Shown: one piece after another, positions 16,792-25,531 of the stretch
Numbering within the stretch: position 1 is the stretch's first letter
Layout: the number at the start of each line of letters is the position of its first letter
Assembly (NCBI RefSeq): GCF_003857015.1
Contig: NZ_QGGF01000387.1
Location: 47,410-111,409, forward strand
From: Micromonospora globispora
GTDB taxonomy: Bacteria > Actinomycetota > Actinomycetes > Mycobacteriales > Micromonosporaceae
Direction of reading: 5' to 3'
DNA length: 64,000 bases
Translations under genes and position numbers: made by a program
The notes under the pieces: generated by a model
The model's database searches: none
Seen by the model: only the letters and a program-made list of their open reading frames with translations
Told to the model about the DNA's origin: nothing

Positions 16792-17875
16792 GATTGTGCA
16801 CCGGTCCCGAAGCGCTGGCGGCACCACTGATGCTGCCCGTGATCCAGGTCAGGAAGCCCGCGCCCGCCTCGAAGGCGGGGGCACGGTCGGCGTTCGCCCA
16901 CACCGTTTCCGGGCGGCACTGCAGCAGGATCAGGTTGCCGCCCGCGGGCAGGTCACCGTCGATGGCGAACTCGATGTCCTGCGGCCCGCCGTTGAGCCGT
17001 TCAAGCCGCTTGCCGAGCTGTGCGAGCGCGGTTACCTCCGCGTCGTCCAGAGAGAGCGAGTAGCGGCGGTCGGCCGGCACCTCGGTCGGCGCGTCACCGC
17101 GCCGGTATTCGATCCGCTTGTCGCCGGGCACCCGGTCGACCACGGTCAACCCGACCTTGTTCACGATGAATCGGTCCGGCGTGACCTCGCCGCCGACCAC
17201 GGCCAGGCCGAGGCCCCAGCACGACTCCAGCACGATCCTCGACCGGTCGCCGGTGATCGGGTCGAGTGTGAACATCACCCCCGCCGATCGGGCACGGACG
17301 GTCTTTTGCACGACCACAGCCATCTCCACGGTGTGCAGGTCGACGCCCCGCTCCAGCGCATAGGCCAGCACCCGACCGCCGTAGACGCTGGCGTAGCAGC
17401 GGTGCACGTGGGCGACGACCTCGGCGGCGCCGACCACGTCGACCCAAGTCTCGAACTCGCCGGCGAAGCTGTCGCCGGCGGAGTCCTCCGCCGTGGCGCT
17501 GGACCGGACCGCGACCGGCACGTCAGTGACGGCCGCGCCGCGGCACAGCTCGTGGTACGCGGCGGTCACCTCGTCTGCCACAGCGGCTGGGATCGGTGTG
17601 GCCGTCATCAGCGCGGCGATCTGCTGTTCGACCCGGGCCCGCTCGGTGGGGTCGGCCGGATCGGCCTCGTCGAGCAGGGCGGTGATGTCCCGCCGCAGCG
17701 TGCCCTGCTCGATGAAGTCGCGGAACGCCTGGGCGGTGAGGGTGAAGCCCGGCGCGACGGGGAGCCCGGCGGAGGTCATCACCGCCAGCCCGTGGGCCTT
17801 GCCGCCCACCTCCCGGGCGTCCCGGCAGCGCTCCGAATCGAAGGTCGCGGTGTACATCGTGGCGGCCCCGATCAT
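16784..17875 (-). CDS. PEP/pyruvate-binding (ATP-grasp) kinase subunit, second copy
   Basis: A 363-residue paralogue of the 3234-4337 product. It contains GGKAHGLAVM, PVAVRSSATAEDS with the following SFAGEFETW, and a terminal LLQCRPETVW. The ATG overlaps the mobile-domain stop by four bases, so the two subunits should be made together. It should use ATP to charge the histidine of that subunit, as in phenylphosphate synthase and PEP synthase. No TIM-barrel domain is present, so the acceptor is not fixed as pyruvate. With carboxylase and acetoacetyl-CoA synthetase in the same operon, a ketone enol is the attractive acceptor. Confidence 0.87.
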   Translation of the reverse strand: MIGAATMYTATFDSERCRDAREVGGKAHGLAVMTSAGLPVAPGFTLTAQAFRDFIEQGTLRRDITALLDEADPADPTERARVEQQIAALMTATPIPAAVADEVTAAYHELCRGAAVTDVPVAVRSSATAEDSAGDSFAGEFETWVDVVGAAEVVAHVHRCYASVYGGRVLAYALERGVDLHTVEMAVVVQKTVRARSAGVMFTLDPITGDRSRIVLESCWGLGLAVVGGEVTPDRFIVNKVGLTVVDRVPGDKRIEYRRGDAPTEVPADRRYSLSLDDAEVTALAQLGKRLERLNGGPQDIEFAIDGDLPAGGNLILLQCRPETVWANADRAPAFEAGAGFLTWITGSISGAASASGPVHNHD

Positions 17876-19698
17876 GCGTCGGCCAGGACGGTGACGACCC
17901 CGGTGTTGCCGTCGACACGCACCCGCTGCCCGCTACGCAGCTTCGCGGTCGCGAATCCGGTGCCGACGACCGCGGGAATGCCGTACTCGCGGCAGACGAT
18001 CGCAGCGTGGCTCATCATCCCGCCGATGTCGGTGACCACACCGGTCGCCACGGAGAACGCCGCGGCCCAGGACGGCGCCGTGATCGGCGCGACGAGGATC
18101 TCGCCCGGCTGCAGCAGGGCCAGGTCCTTCTCGGTGCGGAGCACCCGGGCGGGACCCTCGATGACGCCCGGGCCGCCCGGAATGCCGGACAGCTGTTCGG
18201 CTGCGCCGCTCGCGGCGCCGAGCCAGTCCTGGACCCGCTCGGTGGTGACGCCGTAGTTCATCACGGCGAACGGGTCGGTCACTTCCGCCGGCGGCACGCC
18301 GTAGGCCGGCGGCGCGGGCTGCGCCTGCAGTGCGGCGACGATCCGCCGGCGGGCGGTGATCTTCTCCCGCGAGCGGTCGATGCCGCGTGCCCGGACCCCG
18401 ATCGCCCAGGACTGCACGACGTCGGCGAGGACCTCGTCCAGCTCGAACCGGTTGAGGTAGAAGACGTCGTCGCGCTCGACGGTGAACCCTGCCGACACGA
18501 GGAAGTCGCCCAGTTCCCACGCCTTCTGCCAGAAGACGGAGTGGGTCCAGTGCTCGACGTAGATGTTGTGTTCCTCGATGTACGGGAAGACCTTACGGGC
18601 CAGTCCGAGCAGCTCGTCGAACTGCTGCGCCTCCTGCTCGGTGAGCAGCGCGCGATACTCGGCGACGATGTCGTCGCGCTCCTGCCGCAGCCGCTCAACC
18701 GGGCGGCTGATGTCCTCGCCGGCCTGAATCTTGGCGGCGTAGCGGGCGATGCCCTGGAACGGGATGGCGGGGTTGCTCAACCAGGTGTCCTGGTCGTGGG
18801 TGAAGCCGTACTCGGCGAAGTAGTTGAACCAAGGGTCCTTCGCGTTGTCCAGCGCCTTCAGCCAGGTCTTCCCGTTCTCCAGGTCGCCGAACTCGCGGAT
18901 GATCTCCTGCAGGTCCCGGTCCGCCGTCAGGCGCTCGGCGAGGCCGAGGTCGTTCGCCAACTGGGCGAGCTTGCGCAGCTCGTCGTCGGGCCGGAAGGCG
19001 AGGACGTCCACGCCGGCGACCATGCGGGCGATGTCCTGCTCGCTGATCTGCGGGAACGCCTGCTTGCAGAACTGGAAGAAGACGATGTAGCCGCCGTACC
19101 CGAGGTTGAGGAACTCGAAGTGGTACTGCCAGACGAGGAAGAACTCGTCGATGAGCCGGTGGTAGTTCTCGATGACGTTCCAGGACGTCGACTTGCCGCG
19201 GGCCTCGGTGACGACCTCGATCGGGTCCAGCTCGCCCAGCGGTGGGAAGCTGATCGTCCGCATCGACTCGACGGCGCCGGTCATCTTCTCCTTCCACCGG
19301 CCGTAGAGCTCGTCCCAGTTGGCGTAGTAGTGCCCCGCCCGCTCCTGGAACAGCGCCGCCCGGCGGCCGATCTCCTCGGGATCGGTGACGGCGATGGGGC
19401 AGATGTAGACGTAGCCGTTCTTGATCCGCACGTCCAAGCCGAGCGCGGCTGGCAGCACGAAGATGCGCGTGCTGTTCTGCCCGGCGCCCAGGTAGACGGC
19501 CTCGGCTCCGATGCTGTCGAAGGGGTGGGCTCCGCGCGACCAATGCATCGTGTCGGCGAACCAGAATCGGGAGTCCTCCACCTCCGCGGTCTCCGCGCTG
19601 GGCACCAGGTAGTAGGGGTACATCGACTCCCAGCCCTCGGCGCCCTCAGGCGCGGGGACCTCGGCGAAGAACGGGAAACGGGTCTGCTCGTGGGTCAT
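17872..19698 (-). CDS. PEP-synthase-like swivelling phospho-histidine subunit, second copy
   Basis: A 608-residue paralogue of the 1334-3145 product, similar along its full length. The phospho-carrier histidine lies in GGMMSHAAIVCREYG (about H564), in the C-terminal mobile domain. The N-terminal 500 residues share motifs such as WQYHFEFLNLGYG and YFAEYGF with the first copy but differ enough to suggest another substrate. Four-base overlaps join it to the HAD phosphatase gene upstream and the ATP-grasp gene downstream. Predicted role: transfer of phosphate from its histidine to a substrate oxygen. Confidence 0.85.
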   Translation of the reverse strand: MTHEQTRFPFFAEVPAPEGAEGWESMYPYYLVPSAETAEVEDSRFWFADTMHWSRGAHPFDSIGAEAVYLGAGQNSTRIFVLPAALGLDVRIKNGYVYICPIAVTDPEEIGRRAALFQERAGHYYANWDELYGRWKEKMTGAVESMRTISFPPLGELDPIEVVTEARGKSTSWNVIENYHRLIDEFFLVWQYHFEFLNLGYGGYIVFFQFCKQAFPQISEQDIARMVAGVDVLAFRPDDELRKLAQLANDLGLAERLTADRDLQEIIREFGDLENGKTWLKALDNAKDPWFNYFAEYGFTHDQDTWLSNPAIPFQGIARYAAKIQAGEDISRPVERLRQERDDIVAEYRALLTEQEAQQFDELLGLARKVFPYIEEHNIYVEHWTHSVFWQKAWELGDFLVSAGFTVERDDVFYLNRFELDEVLADVVQSWAIGVRARGIDRSREKITARRRIVAALQAQPAPPAYGVPPAEVTDPFAVMNYGVTTERVQDWLGAASGAAEQLSGIPGGPGVIEGPARVLRTEKDLALLQPGEILVAPITAPSWAAAFSVATGVVTDIGGMMSHAAIVCREYGIPAVVGTGFATAKLRSGQRVRVDGNTGVVTVLADA

Positions 19699-20540
19699 TG
19701 CGTGACTCCTCGCAACGATGCGACAGATGGGGGAAGCGACGCGTGGAGGGCGGCCACGTCATCGAGGACCAGATCGGGGTGTTGCCCTCCGGGGAGGACG
19801 GAGAGGTCGGCGGCGGTGGTGGCGCCGCTGAGGACCAGCACCGCGCGGGCGCCCATGTGCCGGGCGAGCTGAACCTCGACCAGCGCGTCGCCGACGACGG
19901 CGACGACCGCTTGGGCGCCCAAGCGGCGGGACAGCGTCTCGGCCAGGCCGGGTGACGGTTTGCCGAGCACCTGCGGCACGACGCCGGTCGCCCAGCCGAT
20001 CGCGTTGGCGATCATCGCGGACACCGCGACCGATTTGCCGAGTCCCCCATGGAACCAGGGGACGTCGACGGTGGTGTAGAGCGGGGCGCCGGCGTCGACG
20101 GCGAGCCCGGCGGCGTTGAGCAGCGGGGCTGGGTAGTTGTCGGCCACGCCCACGACCACCACGTCGGCGAGGTCCGCATCGGCGGGGTCGGCCAGGCTGA
20201 CCCCGTGTCGGCACAACGGATCCGCGACGCCGTCGGCGCCGACGACGAGGACCCGGGCGCCGGGGTGGTGCACGGCAACGTAGTCGGCGGCGGCGCTGCC
20301 CGCGGTGACGAACTCCTCGTCGGCGACGTCGATGCCGTTGGCGCGCAGGTGGGCCGCGTACCGGGCCGGCGGTCGCTGGGATGCGTTGGTGCAGACGATC
20401 AGCTCGTGGCCGGCGGCCTTGAGGTCGCGGACCAGTTCCGCGGCGCCGGGCATGGCGGCGCCGCCGGCGCCGCCAGGCGACGCGGTCCGCATGAGGCAGC
20501 CGTCCACGTCCAGCACCCAGGCCGTGACCCCGCTCAGCAT
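19695..20540 (-). CDS. HAD-IIA family phosphatase
   Basis: A 281-residue HAD hydrolase. Motif I is DVDGCLM (D11, D13), motif II is the threonine of IVCTNAS, the motif III lysine is in LGKPSPGL, and motif IV includes VVGDALVEVQLA. The cap placement matches the NagD/phosphoglycolate-phosphatase group. It sits between the carboxyltransferase and the kinase subunits, overlapping the former by seven bases and the latter by four. A phosphatase inside a kinase-carboxylase operon fits cleavage of a phosphorylated intermediate. Phenylphosphate carboxylase also carries a HAD-type subunit. Proof-reading of a wrongly phosphorylated product is another possibility. Confidence 0.85.
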   Translation of the reverse strand: MLSGVTAWVLDVDGCLMRTASPGGAGGAAMPGAAELVRDLKAAGHELIVCTNASQRPPARYAAHLRANGIDVADEEFVTAGSAAADYVAVHHPGARVLVVGADGVADPLCRHGVSLADPADADLADVVVVGVADNYPAPLLNAAGLAVDAGAPLYTTVDVPWFHGGLGKSVAVSAMIANAIGWATGVVPQVLGKPSPGLAETLSRRLGAQAVVAVVGDALVEVQLARHMGARAVLVLSGATTAADLSVLPGGQHPDLVLDDVAALHASLPPSVASLRGVTQ

Positions 20541-22003
20541 GTCGTCCCCTTTCCTCGTTGCAAGGAGAAGGACGTGTCGCCGGCACTGATGGAGAAGGAC
20601 GTGACATTGGGCCGTTCCTGCACCGTCGTGAGCAGGCTCTTGAGCGTCTTGACGGTGCTACGTCCGCGGGCGGCCACCATCGCGTCGACCTGCTCGGCCG
20701 GCATCACGGCCCGCATCAGCAGGTCCTCGTCGCTGAGGTCGCGCCCGAAGCGGCCCCGCAGATCATCGATCGTGACCTGCTCGCTGCCGTCGTTCACCGG
20801 CTGCTGCCCGCGCCTGGTCGCCATCGCGCGATCGAGCAGGTCCTGGTCGACCGGGCCGGGCAGGGGGCCGAAGTCGCCGCGAAGCAGATCGATGACCTCG
20901 TCGGAGAGCTGCCGGTACCGCTCCCCCGAGATCACGTTCAAGGTCGCCTGGGTGACGATGTACTGCGCGAACGGGGTCATCACGATGGGCCAGCCAAGAT
21001 CTTCCCGGACCTGGACGGATTCCTCGATCACGGCCGGAAACAGTTCGGGCCGGCCGATCTCGCCGAGCTGACGGGCCAGTGTGGACTGCACGCCGCCCGG
21101 GATGGTGTGCCGGTAGTAGCCCTCGTCGTACTCGTTCGGAGAGCCCACCGGAAGCCGCTTGATCCTCGCCTGCCGCTGCAGGTACGCCGAGGCGCGCTGC
21201 ATAGCGTCCTCTTCGACGGCGACCTGGTGCCCGCGCGCCCGCAGGTTCTGCACCAGTCGCGGCGCCGACGGGTGCGAGCTGCCGTTGGCCAGTGGCGGCA
21301 GGGCGCAGTGGATGGTGTCGATGCCCAGATCGGCGGCGTCGAGGACGGTCAGCGGCGACACTCCGGTGGTGCTGTGGCTGTGGATCTCGTTGAGCCGCAG
21401 CCGCTTCAGGCGCGACTGCAGCATCGGCACGAGGGTGCGGACCCGTTCCGGCGTGAGCAGACCGGCCGGGTCCTTGAGGTAGATGCTGTCGATGGCCGGG
21501 CAGTCATCCAGCTCGGCGATCTTGTCCGCGAAGTACTCGTCGGTGTGCACCGGGCTGGTGGTGTAGCAGATGCCACCCACGACGTCGGTGAATCCGGCGC
21601 GTTTGGCCAGCTCCGCCGTGCGGCGCGCGCCCGCCATGTCGTGCATTGGGTCGATCACCCACAGCCGGCTGATCCCGTTACGGACCAGCAGCCCGAACGC
21701 CAGCTCGAACAGCGCATCGGGCGTGCGGTAGAAGGTGATGAACCGCTTGCCGGTGGTGAGGAACCCGAGCGGGGTGTTCGGCATCCGGTCCCGGGCCGCG
21801 CGCAGGCGTTCCCACGGGTCCTCCCGGTGGTAGCGGACCGCGGTGGCCAACAAGGTGCTCGATGCCAGCTCGACGGCGCGGTAGCCGACCCGGTCCAGGT
21901 CAGCCGCGACCCCCTCCACCATCCGCGTCGTCACGCCCACCGCGCCCCAGATGCTCTGGTTGCCATCGCGAAGCGAGACGTCGACCAGCCGGACCTCGCT
22001 CAT
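20534..22003 (-). CDS. Pyruvate-carboxylase/oxaloacetate-decarboxylase type carboxyltransferase subunit
   Basis: A 489-residue protein of the HMGL-like carboxyltransferase family that moves CO2 between carboxybiotin and a substrate enolate. Visible motifs are VDVSLRDGNQS near residue 8 (metal and catalytic aspartate), YLKDPAGLLTP with the lysine that is carbamylated in this family, the metal-binding IHSHSTTG and the later PGGVQSTL. It is followed by the PYC/OADA conserved region but has no fused biotin domain. It overlaps the biotin carboxylase stop by four bases. As a free subunit next to a kinase and acetoacetyl-CoA synthetase, its acceptor is more likely a ketone enol or enol phosphate than pyruvate; this is inference. 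Confidence 0.88.
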   Translation of the reverse strand: MSEVRLVDVSLRDGNQSIWGAVGVTTRMVEGVAADLDRVGYRAVELASSTLLATAVRYHREDPWERLRAARDRMPNTPLGFLTTGKRFITFYRTPDALFELAFGLLVRNGISRLWVIDPMHDMAGARRTAELAKRAGFTDVVGGICYTTSPVHTDEYFADKIAELDDCPAIDSIYLKDPAGLLTPERVRTLVPMLQSRLKRLRLNEIHSHSTTGVSPLTVLDAADLGIDTIHCALPPLANGSSHPSAPRLVQNLRARGHQVAVEEDAMQRASAYLQRQARIKRLPVGSPNEYDEGYYRHTIPGGVQSTLARQLGEIGRPELFPAVIEESVQVREDLGWPIVMTPFAQYIVTQATLNVISGERYRQLSDEVIDLLRGDFGPLPGPVDQDLLDRAMATRRGQQPVNDGSEQVTIDDLRGRFGRDLSDEDLLMRAVMPAEQVDAMVAARGRSTVKTLKSLLTTVQERPNVTSFSISAGDTSFSLQRGKGTTC

Positions 22004-23355
22004 GCCTGGCTCCCCTCGCTCAGCAGCACGTCGCCGAGCCAGTGCGTGGTCACGGTGTTGTCCGCGTAGTCGTTGTGGCCGACGATCTGTCGCAGCAGTC
22101 CCAGCGAGGTGGTGATGCCGCCGATCTCGAAGCGGTCGAGGGCAGCGCCCATCCGGCCCACGGCGGCCGCCCGATCCGGGCCCCAGGTGATCAGCTTGCC
22201 CATCAGTGCGTCATAGAAGGGCGGGAACCGGTATCCCTCGTAGATGTGCGAGTCCAGGCGGATCGCCCCGCCCACCGGCGGGCGCCAGACCTTGACTGTG
22301 CCCGGCGTGGGGTGCAGCGCTCGGGTGGGATCCTGGGCGGTGATCCGGCATTCGACAGCGTGTCCGGTCAGCCGGACGTCGTCCTGCGTGATCGTGAGCG
22401 GTTCACCGAGCGCAACCAGCAGTTGCTCGCGGACCAGGTCGACGCCGGTGACCGCCTCCGTCACCGGATGCTCGACCTGCAGGCGCGGATTCACCTCCAA
22501 AAAGGCGACCTCGTCCCGGGCCGGGTCGTAGAGGAACTCCACCGTGCCCAGACCCACGTAGTCCAGCGCCCCCGCGATGCGTAGCGCGCTGTCGTGCAGC
22601 AGCCGCCGCGTCTGCGCACTGAGGACGGCACACGGTGCCTCCTCCACCAGCTTCTGGTAGCGGTACTGCACCGAGCACTCCCGCTCGCCGAGATGGATGC
22701 GGTTGCCGTGCCGGTCCCCGATGATCTGCACTTCGACATGCTTGGCGTCGTGGACGAACCGCTCGAGGAAGACGCTGCCGTCGCCGAACGCGGACTGGGC
22801 CTCCGCGGACGCGACCGACCATGCCTCGGCCAGCCCGCCCGGCGAGGCGACGAGCTTCATGCCGCGTCCGCCGCCGCCGTGGGCGGCCTTGATGAGGACG
22901 GGGAATCCAGTCCGTTCGGCGAGAGCCTGGACCTCGTCCACGGACCGGGCGGTGCCACCAGGCGAGACGGGAACGCCGAGCGAGGTGGCGAGTTCCCGGG
23001 CGCTGAGCTTGTCGCCCAGCGCCTCGAGGGCGGCGGGAGCCGGGCCGACGAACACCAGACCGTTCTCCGCGCAGAGTCGCGCGAATTCGGCGCGCTCGGA
23101 GAGGAAGCCGTATCCCGGGTGGACCGCGGTGCATCCGGTCGACACGGCCGCCTGCGCGACGGTGCCGAGCGCAAGGTAGCTGTCGACGGGTCGCGGACCG
23201 CCAAGCACCACCACCCGGCCAGCGCGGCGGGCCGCCAGGGTGTCGCGGTCCGCCGCGGAGACGCCCAGCACCGTCTCGAAACCGAGCCGATCGCACGCCT
23301 CGATGATCCGGACGGCGATCTCGCCCCGGTTGGCGACGAAGACCCGGTGTGTCAC
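22000..23355 (-). CDS. Biotin carboxylase subunit
   Basis: A 451-residue AccC-type ATP-grasp enzyme that carboxylates the biotin carrier with bicarbonate and ATP. It starts with VFVANRGEIAVRI, carries the glycine-rich HGGGGRGMKL lid and has the conserved FLEVNPRLQVEHPVTE segment. Length is standard. It overlaps the carrier gene and the carboxyltransferase gene by four bases each. It is a free subunit, unlike the fused alpha subunits of actinobacterial acyl-CoA carboxylases, and no AccA/AccD or PccB-type partner is present. That argues for a dedicated non-acyl-CoA carboxylase. Confidence 0.93.
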   Translation of the reverse strand: MTHRVFVANRGEIAVRIIEACDRLGFETVLGVSAADRDTLAARRAGRVVVLGGPRPVDSYLALGTVAQAAVSTGCTAVHPGYGFLSERAEFARLCAENGLVFVGPAPAALEALGDKLSARELATSLGVPVSPGGTARSVDEVQALAERTGFPVLIKAAHGGGGRGMKLVASPGGLAEAWSVASAEAQSAFGDGSVFLERFVHDAKHVEVQIIGDRHGNRIHLGERECSVQYRYQKLVEEAPCAVLSAQTRRLLHDSALRIAGALDYVGLGTVEFLYDPARDEVAFLEVNPRLQVEHPVTEAVTGVDLVREQLLVALGEPLTITQDDVRLTGHAVECRITAQDPTRALHPTPGTVKVWRPPVGGAIRLDSHIYEGYRFPPFYDALMGKLITWGPDRAAAVGRMGAALDRFEIGGITTSLGLLRQIVGHNDYADNTVTTHWLGDVLLSEGSQA

Positions 23356-23843
23356 GCTGCCACCCGCACGGCGAAGATCGGCTGGTCGAACTCGATCAGA
23401 TCCCCGTCGCGGGCGAAGACCCTGGTCACCTCGCCGCTGACGCCGGCCGGCACGGAGTTCATGAGCTTCATGACCTCGACGATGCAGACCACCGTGTCGG
23501 GATCGACCTTGTCACCGACCTCGACGAACTGTGCCTCGCCGGGCTTGGGCGACCGGTAGAAGGAACCCAGCATCGGGGCGCGGATGGCGACTTCGTCCTC
23601 GTCCAGTGACGCCGTGGCGCTCTGCCGGACCGGTGGGGTCGCTTTCGTGGGCGCCGGCCGGCTGACGGCCCCTTGGCTGGCGGCCACGTCCCGGCTCTGG
23701 GGCGCCACCATACCGGCCTCGTCCAGCGGGCCGCCGCGGCTGACCGCGATACGAAGATCGCCCTTTTCAAATCGGAACTGCATGAAGTCCGTCTTGTCCA
23801 GCAACTCGACGACGGCGGCGAGCTCCTCGAGATCCAGGTCCAT
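23352..23843 (-). CDS. Biotin carboxyl carrier protein
   Basis: A 163-residue AccB-type carrier and the first gene of the nine-gene operon. The biotinylated lysine is K126 in EVMKLM, inside a typical biotinyl domain (MLGSFYRSPKPGE to the C-terminus). A Pro/Ala-rich linker precedes it, and residues 1-35 form the AccB-like N-terminal helix. The ATG at 23843 has GGAGG about ten bases upstream. It should shuttle carboxylate from the biotin carboxylase at 22000 to the carboxyltransferase at 20534. Confidence 0.93.
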   Translation of the reverse strand: MDLDLEELAAVVELLDKTDFMQFRFEKGDLRIAVSRGGPLDEAGMVAPQSRDVAASQGAVSRPAPTKATPPVRQSATASLDEDEVAIRAPMLGSFYRSPKPGEAQFVEVGDKVDPDTVVCIVEVMKLMNSVPAGVSGEVTRVFARDGDLIEFDQPIFAVRVAA

Positions 23844-23870
23844 TGGCGGCTACCTCCACCATCTTTGCGA

Positions 23871-23912
23871 CTTGGTTCCGCCAAGGTTAAGGTCGTCTTC
23901 TGCCTAGCACAA
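23871..23912 (-). promoter_or_regulatory. Candidate promoter and operator for the carboxylation operon
   Basis: On the minus strand, TTGTGC (23912-23907), a 17-base spacer and TAACCT (23889-23884) form a sigma-70-like promoter. Overlapping its downstream edge is CTTGG-CGGAA-CCAAG (23885-23871), a perfect 5+5+5 inverted repeat. That placement suits repression by the IclR protein encoded at the end of the operon. Confidence 0.45.
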
Positions 23913-23985
23913 TCGCTTGCTTTGAGATTTCGCAGGGAAGAATATGCTCGAGCTCGACCTCGTAACAGGCAAGGTGACGGCTGCG

Positions 23986-24057
23986 CCAGGAAACCCGGCG
24001 GGGCCAGCCACCGCAGCAGACACGCCAGGTGGCCCTGGACGTCGCACGCCTGGCTGG
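23986..24057 (+). repeat. 72-bp dispersed repeat, copy B (FUSC fragment)
   Basis: Second copy of the segment at 12456-12527, 64 of 72 bases identical. In the plus frame it translates like the FUSC cytoplasmic helix (QETRRGQPPQQTRQVALDVA). No FUSC sequence was recognised on either side, so it is an isolated relic. Confidence 0.65.
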
Positions 24058-24473
24058 TTTGGCCGGGCTGACCGTCCGCTGCACTCCGGAGAGCATCCGG
24101 CCTTCGATGTAGTGGGTCGTCGAGTAGGTGTAGGGGCTGTTCGCCGTGCTGCCGTTCGGGTCGGCCTCGGCCCAGGTGCCGTTGAACTCGGAAATGGACC
24201 CGTCGACCGGTGCGGTGTCGCCGACCTGCGCCGTGTAGAGGTGGTCGAAGCTGCCGCAGATGAGGGCTACGCCGCCTTGCAGCAGGCCCTGCGCTGTCGC
24301 CTGGGTGTAGTCGACCGCCGCGTACATCGGGACAGACCAGGGCAATCCTCAACTTCACGGCCTTGGTACCAGTGAGGCTCCGCCTCGGACCGCCGAGGTG
24401 GGTGGCTGGGCTGGTCGGACCGCTGGTGGTGGGCGCATCCTGGCATTCGTAGGCGTGGATGCGGAGGTTGGTC
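24058..24473. other. Gene-poor stretch with an unrecognised minus-strand open frame
   Basis: Between the FUSC relic and the next IS-associated gene only a minus-strand open frame is seen (24345 to 23887). It reads in part FDHLYTAQVGDTAPVDGS and STTHYIEGRML. It looks like real but truncated coding sequence, perhaps of an exported protein. I cannot name the family. Confidence 0.35.
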
Positions 24474-25531
24474 ATGGCCTCACGTCTAACGAGAACGAAT
24501 GCGGTCACGGTCAACGACGTGCTCGACGGGCAGAAGCTGCTGGAGATCGACTGCCTGGACCGGGTCTACCTCACCATGTCCGTGCCGAACCTGGTCGTGG
24601 GCGGCCAGGTGGTCAGCTTCCTCAACCAGCACGAGGGCAAGCCGGTGCCGTCTCCCGCGCTGCTGGAACGCCGTGGGCAAGCTTCCGCCGGGCGGTGATG
24701 GCCTTCGCCGAGGCCAACGACATCCCGGTCCTCAACTTCACCGGCAGAAAGGAGAGGACCCGGCCGGGTGTCCTGGCGGACAGCCCATGGCCGGAACCCA
24801 AGATCGACCAGGTGATGCCGTTGATGCGCAAAGCCGCGGCCACCGGCCGTTCCCAGGTCGTCGCGATCGGCGTGGCGCAGGAGTACCAGCGCGTGTTCAT
24901 CGGGACCAAGTCCGCCACCGACACCGGAGCCGTGTGGTTCTCGTACCAGCGCGTCGACCGGCGGGTCACCTGCTACTACTTCTACCTGTGGGACACCGAC
25001 TTCGGGCCGGCGTTCATCAAGATCTGCGCCTACTTCCCCTACCCGGGAAAGATCTGGTTCAACGGGCGCGAGTGGGCCAAACGCCAAGCCACCAAGGCCG
25101 GCATCAGCTTCCGTGAACTGTCCAACGGCTTCGCCGCCTGCGACGACCCCACCGGTTTGCAAGGCATCTGTGATCGGCTCGGACCCGGCACCATCACCGT
25201 GTTCACCGAACGCTGGTGGGCCCGCCTACCACTACCGTTCACCACCCGTGATCGGGCGGCCGGCTACTGGTGGGACATCTCCATGCGCCAGATCGAGGTC
25301 GCCAAGACCATCGTGTTCACCGCACCCCGCCACGCCCGCGCCTTCTTCGAAGCCCTCGCCGCGGACAACCTCGACATCGGCCGCCTCGACAACATGGAGA
25401 TCATCTTTAACCGGCAGATCCGCTCCACCACCAGAGGCGTGTTCCGCACCGCCATCGACCGCGACAACGACGGCGTCGTGGTCAACGCCTTCTACCGACA
25501 CTCACGGATCAAGGGGCCGTGGTCGCGCTCG
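24474..25531 (+). pseudogene. Frameshifted and truncated conserved actinobacterial protein (mobile-DNA associated)
   Basis: It starts at an ATG with GGAGG six bases upstream (MASRLTRTNAVTVNDVLDGQ). The frame breaks near 24679 at LERRGQA, where one base appears missing, and resumes as FRRAVMAFAEANDIPVLNF and on to NAFYRHSRIK near 25512. Known relatives as I remember them are about 500 residues, so roughly the C-terminal third is absent, replaced by an IS5-type fragment. The family recurs in actinomycete genomes in repeated copies; its function is not known to me. Confidence 0.65.

Noticed and set aside
16784..19698. Housekeeping PEP synthase
   Set aside because: Rejected because the TIM-barrel domain is absent and the two halves are separate genes, as in phenylphosphate synthase rather than PEP synthase.
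18007..19872. 621-codon plus-strand frame
   Set aside because: Antisense to the second mobile-domain gene, with no start signal or homology.
20534..23843. Housekeeping acetyl-CoA carboxylase or pyruvate carboxylase
   Set aside because: No AccA/AccD partner is present, the carboxyltransferase is a free subunit, and the genes are coupled to a kinase, a phosphatase and acetoacetyl-CoA synthetase under an IclR regulator.
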